64,000 bases of DNA from Prorocentrum cordatum (taxonomy: Eukaryota; Sar; Dinophyceae; Prorocentrales; Prorocentraceae): NCBI GenBank assembly GCA_963575745.1, contig CAUYUJ010018649.1, positions 534,123 through 598,122 of the forward strand, written 5' to 3'. Below are positions 45,703-54,440 of the stretch, piece after piece. The notes below the pieces were generated by a model. The model saw only the letters and a list, made by a program, of their open reading frames with translations. It was not told the origin of the DNA and did no database searches. The first letter of the stretch is position 1. Each line of letters starts with the position of its first letter. Position numbers and translations under genes: made by a program.

Positions 45703-46327
45703 AGGAGGTAGCAGGGAGGCGCAAAGGAGTCCCAGAGGAGGCGGCCGGGGCGGCGGCAGCGAGGAGTGGGCGGAGGCGGCCCCAGAGGAAGCCAGGAGGC
45801 AGCGCAAGACGAGCCTCGAGGAGGAGGAGGAGGAGGAGGAGGAGGAGGCGGCGGCGGCAGCGGCGGCGGCGGCGGCAGCAGAGCAGGAGACCGCAGAGGA
45901 CACAGTCAGGACCAAGCGCGCCCCCACCGCAGCGCTCGCGGAGAGCGGCGAGGTAGAGAAGGGCGTTATCAGCACGGCCTTGGGCACTCGTGCGGGCATT
46001 GCAGCGCAAAAGGCGCAGGGAAACGACAAGTTTGTCATTCCTGGTGCTGTCATAATCAAGACCCGCCAGGAAAAGGCGACCAACGCCGGGAAACGCGAAA
46101 TGTATGGAAAACCCGTCAAGGTGAAGGCGAAGCTGACCAAGACTATCGGGCAGGCCTTCCCTGCGAAGGCCCTCCAGGACGAGTTCTGGGCCCCCTGGTC
46201 GGCGGCGTGCCCATATGTCTTCACCCATGGCCCATGGAGGGGTCTGGGGAGTAGCGGAATCATCCTTCCCCGAGGCTTGGTGTCACTTTATTGGTCGCTC
46301 TGCTCAATCCTGGCGGTGGCCGATTAG
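45703..46327 (+). CDS. Dinoflagellate histone-like (HU-type) protein fragment
   Basis: The frame is open from 45703 with no ATG before the conserved part. It begins with EEWAEAAPEEARRQRKTSL, then about eight Glu and ten Ala residues from triplet repeats (45825-45890). Then comes a domain with PTAALAESGEVEKG, KFVIPGAVIIKTR, KATNAGKREMYGKPVKVKAK and QAFPAKAL (to about 46175). This order (KF-IPG, KTR-K-AT-AGKR-M-GK, VKA, AFP-AL) is the signature of the basic HU-like proteins (HLP/HCc) that bind dinoflagellate chromatin. After the domain, where known HLPs end within a few residues, the frame runs on for about 50 unrelated residues to a TAG. A missing start, acidic/Ala expansion and odd tail suggest a pseudogene or an exon. 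A genuine variant with acidic N-terminus is possible. Confidence 0.72.
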
Positions 46328-46377
46328 ATTGCCACCGTGATACGAACTGGGGAACAGAAAGCGTGATAAACATAAAC

Positions 46378-46512
46378 ATTCGGAGGTCCGCGCGGTTGGA
46401 TCGGCACGGGACCCCCCGCCATGGCGCGCGGAGCGCGCCGGGGGCGGCGCCGGAGGCGCTGCTAGAGGGGGACTCGACGCAGATCCAACAAATCCGCGCG
46501 GAACACCAAAGG
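46378..46512. repeat. Dispersed hairpin, family G (second copy)
   Basis: CGGAGGTCCGCGCGGTTGG at the left and CCAACAAATCCGCGCGGAAC at the right are imperfectly inverted. The centre GGAGCGCGCCGGGGGCGG matches 33706-33836. Confidence 0.6.
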
Positions 46513-46598
46513 TTTATGATCAAACCACTGCTCGCTCCTCGGGATACCCTACGCCGTTCGGCCGCTGAACAGCGAGCGCGGCAGGATGCACTCGGCTT

Positions 46599-46770
46599 CA
46601 CGTAAGAGTGACCATGGGTAAGAGTGACCTTTGGTGCGCGGTTCCTTGGGGGCCGCGGGGGGACCAAACACAAGCGCGCAACACGCTACTATCTCGTCGC
46701 GTTCGGCGATCGGGGGAACGCCAATGGGCCCGCACCAAAGGTCACTCCGGCAAAAGGTCATTCTCACGTG
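46599..46770. repeat. 172-bp inverted-repeat element, family D (copy 2)
   Basis: Ends CACGTAAGAGTGACC and GGTCATTCTCACGTG. Interior matches 5671-5842, including GCGTTCGGCGATCGGGGG and GGGCCCGCACCAAAGGTCAC. No clear target duplication. Confidence 0.75.
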
Positions 46771-46784
46771 CATGAGGGGGAGGG

Positions 46785-46910
46785 GGATGAGGAGGAGGAG
46801 GAGGAGGAGGAGGAAAGGGAGGAGGAGGAGGAGGAGGAGGAGCAGGAGGAGGAGGAAAAGGAGGCGGAGGAGGAGGCGGAGGAGGAAGAAGAAGAAGAAG
46901 AAGAAGACTC
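46785..46910. repeat. (GAG)n microsatellite
   Basis: GAG/GGA run of about 120 bp ending in a GAA run. Confidence 0.9.
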
Positions 46911-47785
46911 GGCATTGCGCTGCATGTCTGATGTCTCATGCCTGCTGCTGCTGATTCGATAATCTACAACAAAGAACCTCTGACAGTCGAACGAACGAGA
47001 TAACACTCGAGGTCAGGGTAAAGCGCACCGTGCAGCCCAGCATTCGAACGAGTGCGAGACCGATCGCAAACAGTGAAACCCATGCGAGCGGGAGGCGAGC
47101 GACCTCTCGGGCTCCGCAGGAGCCGTACCTCCAGGACGGCGGGCCCCAGGATGGCCCCTGGAGCGCCCGAGCCCTCCCGAATTCGGGCCCACTCCCCAGC
47201 AGGCACACGACAGACGCGAGAGGAACGACGGGGCAAGAGAGGCGACAAAGAGGACGAGCAAGAACGAAGGAGGGGGCGAGGACAAAGCAGAGGGAGAACA
47301 GGCAAGCAGCAAAGCAACGGAGGGGGGAGTGGGCCCACAAAATCAAAAAACGCCACCGAACCTCAAAAAGGAAACTACACGGAGGGAAGACCAGATGGAG
47401 GACGGTGGCGGCACGGTGCCTCGAAGTACGGCGAGGCGAGGCTCATCGGGCTCAGGGGGTGGCGACGACCCCGTCGAAGAAGAAGATTTGGACTATGAAC
47501 GTGTTCACTTTGAACGAGTTCACGAAATCAACATTGGTCAGGTATGTAGACGCCCATAGAGTAGTCCACCCGTCAGACCACGTCACACCGTGAACTCATA
47601 AGTAGTATGGAATAGGCGACGAGCGGCGCGGGCCTTCGAGGCAGCAAAACCTGACCCCCGCCCTGCCGCATAAGGTGGGCAAGAGCGAGCGAACTCCAAC
47701 CCAAGCCCCCTGGACAGGACGAAGGGCCAGTGGCGACTCTGTGCACACCCAGCGGGCGGCGCGTTCTGACCAGCCCTGCCCACAC
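46911..47785. other. No gene; probably 3' region of LINE-1 and flank
   Basis: No protein-like frame. The 3' end of LINE-1 should lie in the part nearer 47785, but I see no poly-A, terminal repeat or target duplication that fixes it. Confidence 0.4.
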
Positions 47786-50700
47786 TTATGAAGGCGCCCC
47801 CGATGAGCACGCCGCCAGTTCTCTGATACGAATCCGTTCCCGTAGTGCCCTCAAGCGAGACTCCCACGAGCTTTCCCGCGCTGATCCTTGGGCTTCGAGC
47901 GATCCAGTAGCTTCTGGGCCATCATTTCCAGGTGGCCCACCGGTGCCGCCCCTAGCTTGAGACGACCGTCGAGGTGCACCAGCGCCTTGATCGTGGCCTG
48001 CTCCAAGGACAGCTTCGTCACGGCAGGCTGGTTCTCGCCCATCCCGATCTGGAAACCCTCCGCGATGCTGAACTGCAGGCGCACGAACTTCTCGTTGTAG
48101 CATTTCCTCACTCGGAAGTGGCGAATGACCAATCCCAACTCGTCCGTCGCTGCTTTCGAGATGAACTGCTCGTAGAAAGCCTTCAAAACTTGATGCGGCT
48201 CCAGCAGCGTGCGAACCTTGTCGTCCTCGCTCAATGATTTGAACGCGGCTTGTGCGATGTGCAAATGTGGAGGGCCCACTTTCGTTTTCAGCTCCTGGAT
48301 GGCGGTCACTTCGGCGTACTTTTTCCCAGCAGCCCTGGACGCGACGATGGGCGGGCACTCGACAGGGGCCACGACTGAGATCCACTCCGGCGCCGCCAGG
48401 TCCCGCAACATCTGGGCGTGCATGCACGCCATCTCCAAGAGGATGCTGACCGCTTGCTGCAGGTCCTTGGCCTTCAAGGCCCCCTCCACTTTTGCCAGCT
48501 CGTCGTCGGCGTCGTCGGCCATCGTACCAACTCGCCCTTTTTTCCTTGCCTGCCCGTCGCCGTCGGGTGGAGACTGCGCCTTTTCCTTGTGCCCCCGCAG
48601 CAGCTCGCCCAGGTTCATAGCGGCGGACATGCAGAAGCCGACGGCGAGACAGCGACGGGGCAGACAGCGAACAGTGGGAACGTATGTGAAGTTGAAGCGA
48701 ATGAAGATCTCGAGCCAAGTAACTGCATACGGGGCAGGTGAGCAACGGGGGCTGGATGACTTCGCACTGCGTATACGAACTTCGACCCAGAGCACACCTG
48801 TTGCGTTGATAGGACCGCATCACGTGGCGCGCCGCGTTCTCCCGAGAGGCTAGTGCTTGCAGACACCGAAAGCATTGGTTGGTGACAGTGAGCAAGCTAG
48901 CCTCATTCCTCACAGCGTGCACCCGACCTGCATGAAGCAGCAGTTTCTTCAATGACTCGAAACGCTCCCCGCAGACCCCGCCCACCGCCGACGACAGATT
49001 GCACTGAAAGGGCCCAGACCACTCCACCTCCACGCCCACGAACTCCAGGGGGAACGGCGAGCCGAATCCAGGAGGAGGGACCGCCCTCGAGAAAGCTTTC
49101 GCCCTCAGGATCGAGAAATCGATGTCGACCCACTTGTCAAACTCTTGATCGAACAGGAGCTTCAAGAGAGGGTACCCAGACGGCAGCAAATCCTGGAGCT
49201 CCTCGGAGCCGTCGAAACCGATACGTAGATCGTCCAGAACCTGAAGGGCCCAGGGATTCGCATTTTCCGTCAGAGTCCAGGAAGACGTGATCACCTCCTC
49301 GTCGCCCAAACGCCCAAAAACACTTGCCCTCGCTTGTCGGTGTGCCTCAGGGTACCTACTCCATCTCTGATACCAACGCAACCGACGGACACGAAGTTCC
49401 TGCTCGCACGGAAGGATTCGCCAATGAGCACACATACGATCCGCCGACCAACGGCGCAGCTCCTGCTCGCCATGTTCCTCGAGGCCCAAGATACCCATTC
49501 CCCTCCTCATTGCCTGCTGTAAAACCTGATCAGCTGCAGCACAAAAACTCTTATATGGAATACGTGCCTCCATCCCCGAGAGCAGGGCCGACTGAACGAA
49601 CGCGATCACCGCCATGCGCTTCGCGCTCAAGACTGCAGGGTGCCTCAGAAACAAAGAGATCTTACCGAGCCCCGCCCGTCCCGCTTGAATGCGTTTCACT
49701 TTTTCAACCTGAAGGGATCCGCTCGTGGTCAGCCACCCGCCCAAGACTCGCATGAACCTCCCCACCTTGCCTTTGGTTTTCACGGCCCCGCTGAAGATCA
49801 GACGACGTTGCCCGACAGATCCAGGACCGACGATCTTTACGAGGGAGACTCTTTTGTCAGGGTTGAGGGCGACTCCGATCTGGGCCAAGGCCCGCTGTAA
49901 GTGATCGCTGCTGACACGCGCGAGCGCCAGCAGATGTTGAGCTTCGCCTCCCATACGCTGTGGAGGTGGACCAGGCCCAGGGATAACATGCTTCGTGATA
50001 TCATCCGCGAACAATGACAGGCCCACGTCCCTGGAGACCCCATTCGGCTCGGTGACCAACGCCATCGAACACGAGGTCGCCCGCTGTCGAATTTCAAAGA
50101 ACGGCTCCAACCCCTTCTGGTAGTAGTATGGAAAGCCCCGTGCAGCATTTGGATGGCCCATGAAGTCGCCCGTGCTGGGGCGCAAGCTGATGGTTTCGCC
50201 CGATGTGATAATATGGCACGCACTCTGAATGATACGCTGATGTTGAAACCTGACGTCCTCCTCAAGATACAGCAGGGGAAGTGTGTTCAGCATGATATCA
50301 CGCGATACGCTGGAGAACGCGTTAGTGGCGTCTTCGTTGACGATCACGTGCGAGTAGCCCTGCCTCTGCAAACGCCAGGACGTGCAGCACTGTGTTAAAA
50401 TCGCATCTTCCCGTCTGCGCTTTTTTGCAAACCCATGACATACATATGGAAGTGCATCCCGATGCCGACGTGCTCTGACCCATAAGTGCGAATTCCACGC
50501 CTTGCCCAGCGGGCAGAATACATGAATCCAACGTTGACTCTCGGCTCCCAACTTTCCGTTATGCTTGTCCAAACCGCAGCATGAGGATACATCAAAGATC
50601 AAAGGCGTGGACGCTGTCCGCCGAAAGCAAGCTAATACATCTAAAAAACGCTCCGTAAACGCCGTCGAAGTCACAGGAAGAAGATCCGCCCCCACTCCAC

Positions 50701-52489
50701 CACCACGAAATTGCTCCCAGCACGCGGGATCCAGGAGCAGAAGCCAGAGCTCCGAAGGTAAAGACCACAACGGAGTCGCCCGTCTTTTTGGAGCCCGCCT
50801 CAGCTGCCGCACGATACCCATCAAATCGGTACGAGCGTCCGCTATGTTATCCAGCTGCATGGCGTTGTAGCGAACCTCCTCGGAGACATCCCAACCGTCG
50901 GAGTGAGGTCTTTCGAAACGATCCAACAATTCCTTTTGCAAGTCGCATGTCGTAGCACCGAGGCCACCCTCGACCGCAGGTCGGCACAGAAAAGCGGAGA
51001 TCTCATGAGCAGCACTGTTTTCAGACTTCAATACAAAATACTTCCTGTGCCGAGGACCTGCCCCACGCCTAGATAGTCGTCTGATAAGCCTCTGGACGTT
51101 GTAGTGGTCGTGCGACTTCCATGCGTTGTTAAGCTCCAAGGTCAATGATGCCTCTCGTTCTTTCATGATCAGCTTCGAAAGGCGACGAATCCGAAAAGTA
51201 GTTCGTGCCAGCTGAAGTTCCAGTTCCGAACGTTGCTCCAGACGGGCCTCCTCATAAGTACTCAGAATACCAGAACAACCCAGACTCCCAATGTGTATAC
51301 CCTTGAACTTCTTCCGTGCTTGCAACAATTCTGAGCGCTCCCTTTCCAATGCTGTTTTTTCTGCCTCCAGGTCGGATTTCTTTGAGAAAGTGTCCATCGC
51401 CGTAGTAGTCATCACGCTCACGATCGAGTTCCATACTTCATCAGGTGTCGCTCGAGAGCACAGGCTGATCCATTCGACCTCGGGGATCGACGTGACCGCC
51501 GAGTGCATGGCCTCGATCGCCTCCGTGCACGCGGTGCCCTGAGAGACAGAGCGCATAATCCTATCGAAATCCCATGGCGGCGTTCTGTCCACAAACTGAG
51601 CCTGAAAGTCGTACTTCACTTGCAGATAGATGGGTCTGTGCTCTCGATCGTCCAGTGTCGAAATAGGTTGAAGTCGTCGACCCGCTCCGTGCAGAATCGT
51701 GCATTTCTCCACGTGTGGGCGCAGCTGCTGGGGGATCACCAGGAAGTCGATCCGAGACGAAGAGTCGCCCACTCCGTGGAATGTGGGTCCCAGCGGGTAA
51801 AAAGTGTTGATAGCGCACATATGTGTGTCCCCCATGGTCTGACGAAGAGCACTGCCCGCGACGCCCTCGAGGTCCGCGTCGCACACACCGACACAGGCAT
51901 TCACCCCCACCTCCTCCTCAACAGGAATAGCCTCGCCCTCGAAAATGAACTCACGAGCTCTGCCCAACCCGTCGTTCAGGTCCATGCCAACAATGGGAGT
52001 GCACCGTCCCCCCGTGGATAATAACAGATTCCGTAGCCAGGCCAGCATCTTGTTTACCTTTCGTTTCTGCTCATCACGGCCCGCCCGCATGCTCGAATAT
52101 ACTGGAAAATACATAGTCACGAACAACACATCAAGGGATCCAGACATCAGGCGCACGGCGCCACACCTCCCCTCCAACTCCGCGGGCGGGCAGAAAATAC
52201 GTCTAATGCAGCGCTGCGGGAAGACCTTACTGCGCAGCATGATACTCGTTCCACACGATTTGTTCGAAGACCTCGAGTAACCAAACGATAATTCATAATG
52301 ACGTGAGTGGCGGAACACACGATGAGGCTCGTCCTCCATCTTTCTCCGACCAGTTCCCTGCAATAGGACCGCCCCCACGTTCCCGAACTCCGATGAAACC
52401 TCTTCCCCTCGCATTCCACACAGATGCATTGGGTTGTAAGTCACAGCGCGCAAAAATCTGGAGGGGGCCGCACCCGCGATCGTCGTCAT
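47786..52489 (-). CDS. LINE-1 endonuclease-reverse transcriptase with C2H2 fingers
   Basis: Starts at an ATG (52489) and is uninterrupted for 1567 codons. N-terminal apurinic-type endonuclease: PIVGMDLNDGLG near residue 165, RIDFLVIP, then DDREHRPIYLQV. Central RT: motif A EDATNAFSSVSRD near residue 718 and the catalytic LFADD box near 828. Then Cys/His fingers: one near residue 1176 (GGVCGERFESLKKLLLHAG), one near 1220, and a classic CPVCSYLARDLHSLQLHIRS near 1260. Beyond about residue 1285 the translation turns into Gly/Arg/Ala-rich text typical of a wrong frame, so the real protein probably ends or shifts near 48640. Intactness suggests a young element. No RNase H is visible. Confidence 0.9.
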   Translation of the reverse strand: MTTIAGAAPSRFLRAVTYNPMHLCGMRGEEVSSEFGNVGAVLLQGTGRRKMEDEPHRVFRHSRHYELSFGYSRSSNKSCGTSIMLRSKVFPQRCIRRIFCPPAELEGRCGAVRLMSGSLDVLFVTMYFPVYSSMRAGRDEQKRKVNKMLAWLRNLLLSTGGRCTPIVGMDLNDGLGRAREFIFEGEAIPVEEEVGVNACVGVCDADLEGVAGSALRQTMGDTHMCAINTFYPLGPTFHGVGDSSSRIDFLVIPQQLRPHVEKCTILHGAGRRLQPISTLDDREHRPIYLQVKYDFQAQFVDRTPPWDFDRIMRSVSQGTACTEAIEAMHSAVTSIPEVEWISLCSRATPDEVWNSIVSVMTTTAMDTFSKKSDLEAEKTALERERSELLQARKKFKGIHIGSLGCSGILSTYEEARLEQRSELELQLARTTFRIRRLSKLIMKEREASLTLELNNAWKSHDHYNVQRLIRRLSRRGAGPRHRKYFVLKSENSAAHEISAFLCRPAVEGGLGATTCDLQKELLDRFERPHSDGWDVSEEVRYNAMQLDNIADARTDLMGIVRQLRRAPKRRATPLWSLPSELWLLLLDPACWEQFRGGGVGADLLPVTSTAFTERFLDVLACFRRTASTPLIFDVSSCCGLDKHNGKLGAESQRWIHVFCPLGKAWNSHLWVRARRHRDALPYVCHGFAKKRRREDAILTQCCTSWRLQRQGYSHVIVNEDATNAFSSVSRDIMLNTLPLLYLEEDVRFQHQRIIQSACHIITSGETISLRPSTGDFMGHPNAARGFPYYYQKGLEPFFEIRQRATSCSMALVTEPNGVSRDVGLSLFADDITKHVIPGPGPPPQRMGGEAQHLLALARVSSDHLQRALAQIGVALNPDKRVSLVKIVGPGSVGQRRLIFSGAVKTKGKVGRFMRVLGGWLTTSGSLQVEKVKRIQAGRAGLGKISLFLRHPAVLSAKRMAVIAFVQSALLSGMEARIPYKSFCAAADQVLQQAMRRGMGILGLEEHGEQELRRWSADRMCAHWRILPCEQELRVRRLRWYQRWSRYPEAHRQARASVFGRLGDEEVITSSWTLTENANPWALQVLDDLRIGFDGSEELQDLLPSGYPLLKLLFDQEFDKWVDIDFSILRAKAFSRAVPPPGFGSPFPLEFVGVEVEWSGPFQCNLSSAVGGVCGERFESLKKLLLHAGRVHAVRNEASLLTVTNQCFRCLQALASRENAARHVMRSYQRNRCALGRSSYTQCEVIQPPLLTCPVCSYLARDLHSLQLHIRSHCSLSAPSLSRRRLLHVRRYEPGRAAAGAQGKGAVSTRRRRAGKEKRASWYDGRRRRRRAGKSGGGLEGQGPAASGQHPLGDGVHARPDVAGPGGAGVDLSRGPCRVPAHRRVQGCWEKVRRSDRHPGAENESGPSTFAHRTSRVQIIERGRQGSHAAGAASSFEGFLRAVHLESSDGRVGIGHSPLPSEEMLQREVRAPAVQHRGGFPDRDGREPACRDEAVLGAGHDQGAGAPRRSSQARGGTGGPPGNDGPEATGSLEAQGSARESSWESRLRALRERIRIRELAACSSGAPS
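47851..48630 (-). CDS. LINE-1 second ORF, overlapping, function unknown
   Basis: The ATG at 48630 lies inside the 3' part of the RT frame, shifted by +1, and gives about 259 codons of normal protein composition ending in a stop near 47851. It starts MNLGELLRGHK, has a short basic patch (ARKKGRV), a helical region (VEGALKAKDLQQAVSILLEM) and a C-terminal half with RHFRVRKCYNEKFVRLQFS. The competing RT frame over the same bases is low-complexity, so this frame is the coding one. No family is recognised; it could be a nucleic-acid-binding ORF placed 3' of the RT. Expression could be by reinitiation or +1 frameshifting from the upstream ORF. Confidence 0.75.
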   Translation of the reverse strand: MSAAMNLGELLRGHKEKAQSPPDGDGQARKKGRVGTMADDADDELAKVEGALKAKDLQQAVSILLEMACMHAQMLRDLAAPEWISVVAPVECPPIVASRAAGKKYAEVTAIQELKTKVGPPHLHIAQAAFKSLSEDDKVRTLLEPHQVLKAFYEQFISKAATDELGLVIRHFRVRKCYNEKFVRLQFSIAEGFQIGMGENQPAVTKLSLEQATIKALVHLDGRLKLGAAPVGHLEMMAQKLLDRSKPKDQRGKARGSLA

Positions 52490-52662
52490 AGTCCACGCTG
52501 TCGCCGCCGCACACGGCGAGGAGCCTGCGGCGGCGTCGGGCGCGGCCCGCTCCCTCTCACGGAGAGCGCGGGCCCCGCATGGGCGGAGAGCACATCGCTG
52601 CCTCTGAAGGGAGTGCCCTGGCGGTTCCAGAAGCTGCGAAGAAGAGTGGGATTTGCGCCGCG

Positions 52663-52748
52663 ACAGCAGCTGGCGGAGGAGGAGCAGGAGGAGGAGGAGC
52701 AGGAGGAGGAGGAGAAAGAGGCGGAGAAGGAGGCGGAGGAGGAGGAAA
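52663..52748. repeat. (GGA)n microsatellite, left flank of LINE-2
   Basis: GGA with GCA, GAA and GCG variants, ending GGAGGAGGA directly before AATTTATGC, where LINE-2 ends. It also lies about 170 bp upstream of the LINE-1 start, where on the sense strand it is a pyrimidine tract. Confidence 0.92.
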
Positions 52749-52861
52749 TTTATGCTGGATTATGGTAGCCTGATCTCCGCAGCTGCGAGGCACGCACCAC
52801 GGCGACGATTAAAAGCTTCCCCTACCCCAGGCCGTCCCTGGGCGATAAAGTTCGGCTTTGG

Positions 52862-54440
52862 TCAAAACGGCTTGCCTGTGGTGGGGTGTCGGCCTTCCCA
52901 CAGACGGCTCAAACGCCCAGCCATTGTTCGGGGGTTTCCTTCGACACAGCTCGACAGCAAACCAACCCATCTGTCCTGAGCGCACCTGGCACATCGGCGA
53001 CAGAAGATCACACGGGGGAGGCACATTAGCCTGTGCCCCTGGGCGCGGGCTCGTTCGATCCTACCTCCGCCCCCCCCCCCTAACCCAACACGGTGGGGCG
53101 GGGCGCCGGGAGGCGGAAGGTGGGGAGGCCCCACGGCCCCCCCTTCACCCCCACCAGGCCGGTGTCTGGGGGGGTTGGGGGGGTTCGAGTCCCGCTCAAC
53201 CGGACCCGAGCCCTCGGAGGTGTCAACGAGCCCTTTGCCTAACACTCCCACGTAGGCTGCGAACTCAAGCACATCCGTAACGAGTTTGAATCGCTGTATG
53301 TATGCAGCTCGGTGCCATTCAGGGTGCTGCTGCAGTCGAGCTCTTAGCTTGGCATACTGATCGGCGAATTTGTTTCCCTCCCACAGCTCGAGGCCCATCT
53401 CGTTTCGTTGGGCTCTCGCGGCATGGGCTTTTACTTTCTCAAAACTGACCCCTCGCGGCCCCATGCCACCGTTTTCAGCGATCAAGGCCCAGCAGCGCGC
53501 CCACGCGTCTCTGCGTGGCGTGGCGGGGCGCGCCGCCCACGAGGGCCCTCTCAGAAACCCGTCGATGACCGACTGGCAGTCGGAGACGATGAAGATGGGC
53601 GGGCAAGCCACCTCCAGCACGCGGAGCACGGCCATCAGCTCGCTCAGGAATATGGATTGCTGCCACTGCGGCCTTGGCAGGGGCCCGCAGCACGCGCACT
53701 CCAAGGACATGTCCCCGTTCAGCTGCACGAGTGACCAACCTCCGCGTCGTAGGGCAGCGTACTTGCCGTACAATAGGCTGCCATCGGAGTACACTCGGCC
53801 CGCGGCGAAACCCGCGAAGTCGCCCTCGACGCGAATGGCGTCGGCGACGGCGATGTCCCACAGACCGAGCTCCACCGCGGGGTCGTTGGCCAGCCCCCGG
53901 CCCCAGAGCTGCTCGGACCCTGGCCATGGGCTGGCTCCTCGCTGCACGACGTGGGCGCCACCCACGCGCCGACGCCCCTCCTGCCGCGCCGCGCTGACGA
54001 AGGTGCGGTGTCTGTCCGCGCCCTCGCCCTGGTTGCACGCATTGCAGATGGCGTCGGGTGCCGCCCCCTTGGCATGCAGCCGCGCCTGCGGCCACGTGCC
54101 CCCGCACCAGGGCGCCCTCGCGCGCGCCTGGTGCGCCTGCGCCCAGCGCCCGCGGCATGGCCGCCGCAGGAGCGCCCTCGCAGGCTCAACGAAGACCGAA
54201 TGCACGTTGAACTCGCTCCCCCACTTGGCCAACCACGCGTCCTCGAGGCCCTGCTCGGTGGCGGCGCGGACGTAGCGATGCAGCCCGTGGAGAGGAATCG
54301 TCCTCAGGTCGATGACGTTGGTGCCGATGGCAATCGGATGCGCCGCCTGGGTCATCCAGCCGAGCCTCCTGACCGCCGCCACGAAGGCCCCTGCTGGGCC
54401 CCTCACCTGCTGCCGCGGGGCCTTCGCAAGGCCCACTCGA
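52862..54440 (-). CDS. LINE-2 RNase H domain and C-terminal Cys motif
   Basis: Continuation of the RT protein in another frame. A frame change near 54430 turns WAFEWALR into PRQQVRGPAGAFVAAVRRLG. A zinc-knuckle-like CNACNQGEGADRHR lies near 54040. RNase H follows with all four acidic positions visible: VYSDGSLL (near 53785), FLSELMAVLRVLEV (near 53630), FIVSDCQSVIDG (near 53580) and EGNKFADQYAK (near 53360), with AHAARAQRNEMG before the last. The C-terminus carries VIFCRRCARCAQDRW near 53000 and ends at a stop near 52862. RNase H would remove the RNA strand after reverse transcription. Confidence 0.87.

Noticed and set aside
47786-48640. Last 280 residues of the LINE-1 RT frame as a real domain
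   Set aside because: Gly/Arg/Ala-rich text without conserved pattern, while the overlapping frame is protein-like.
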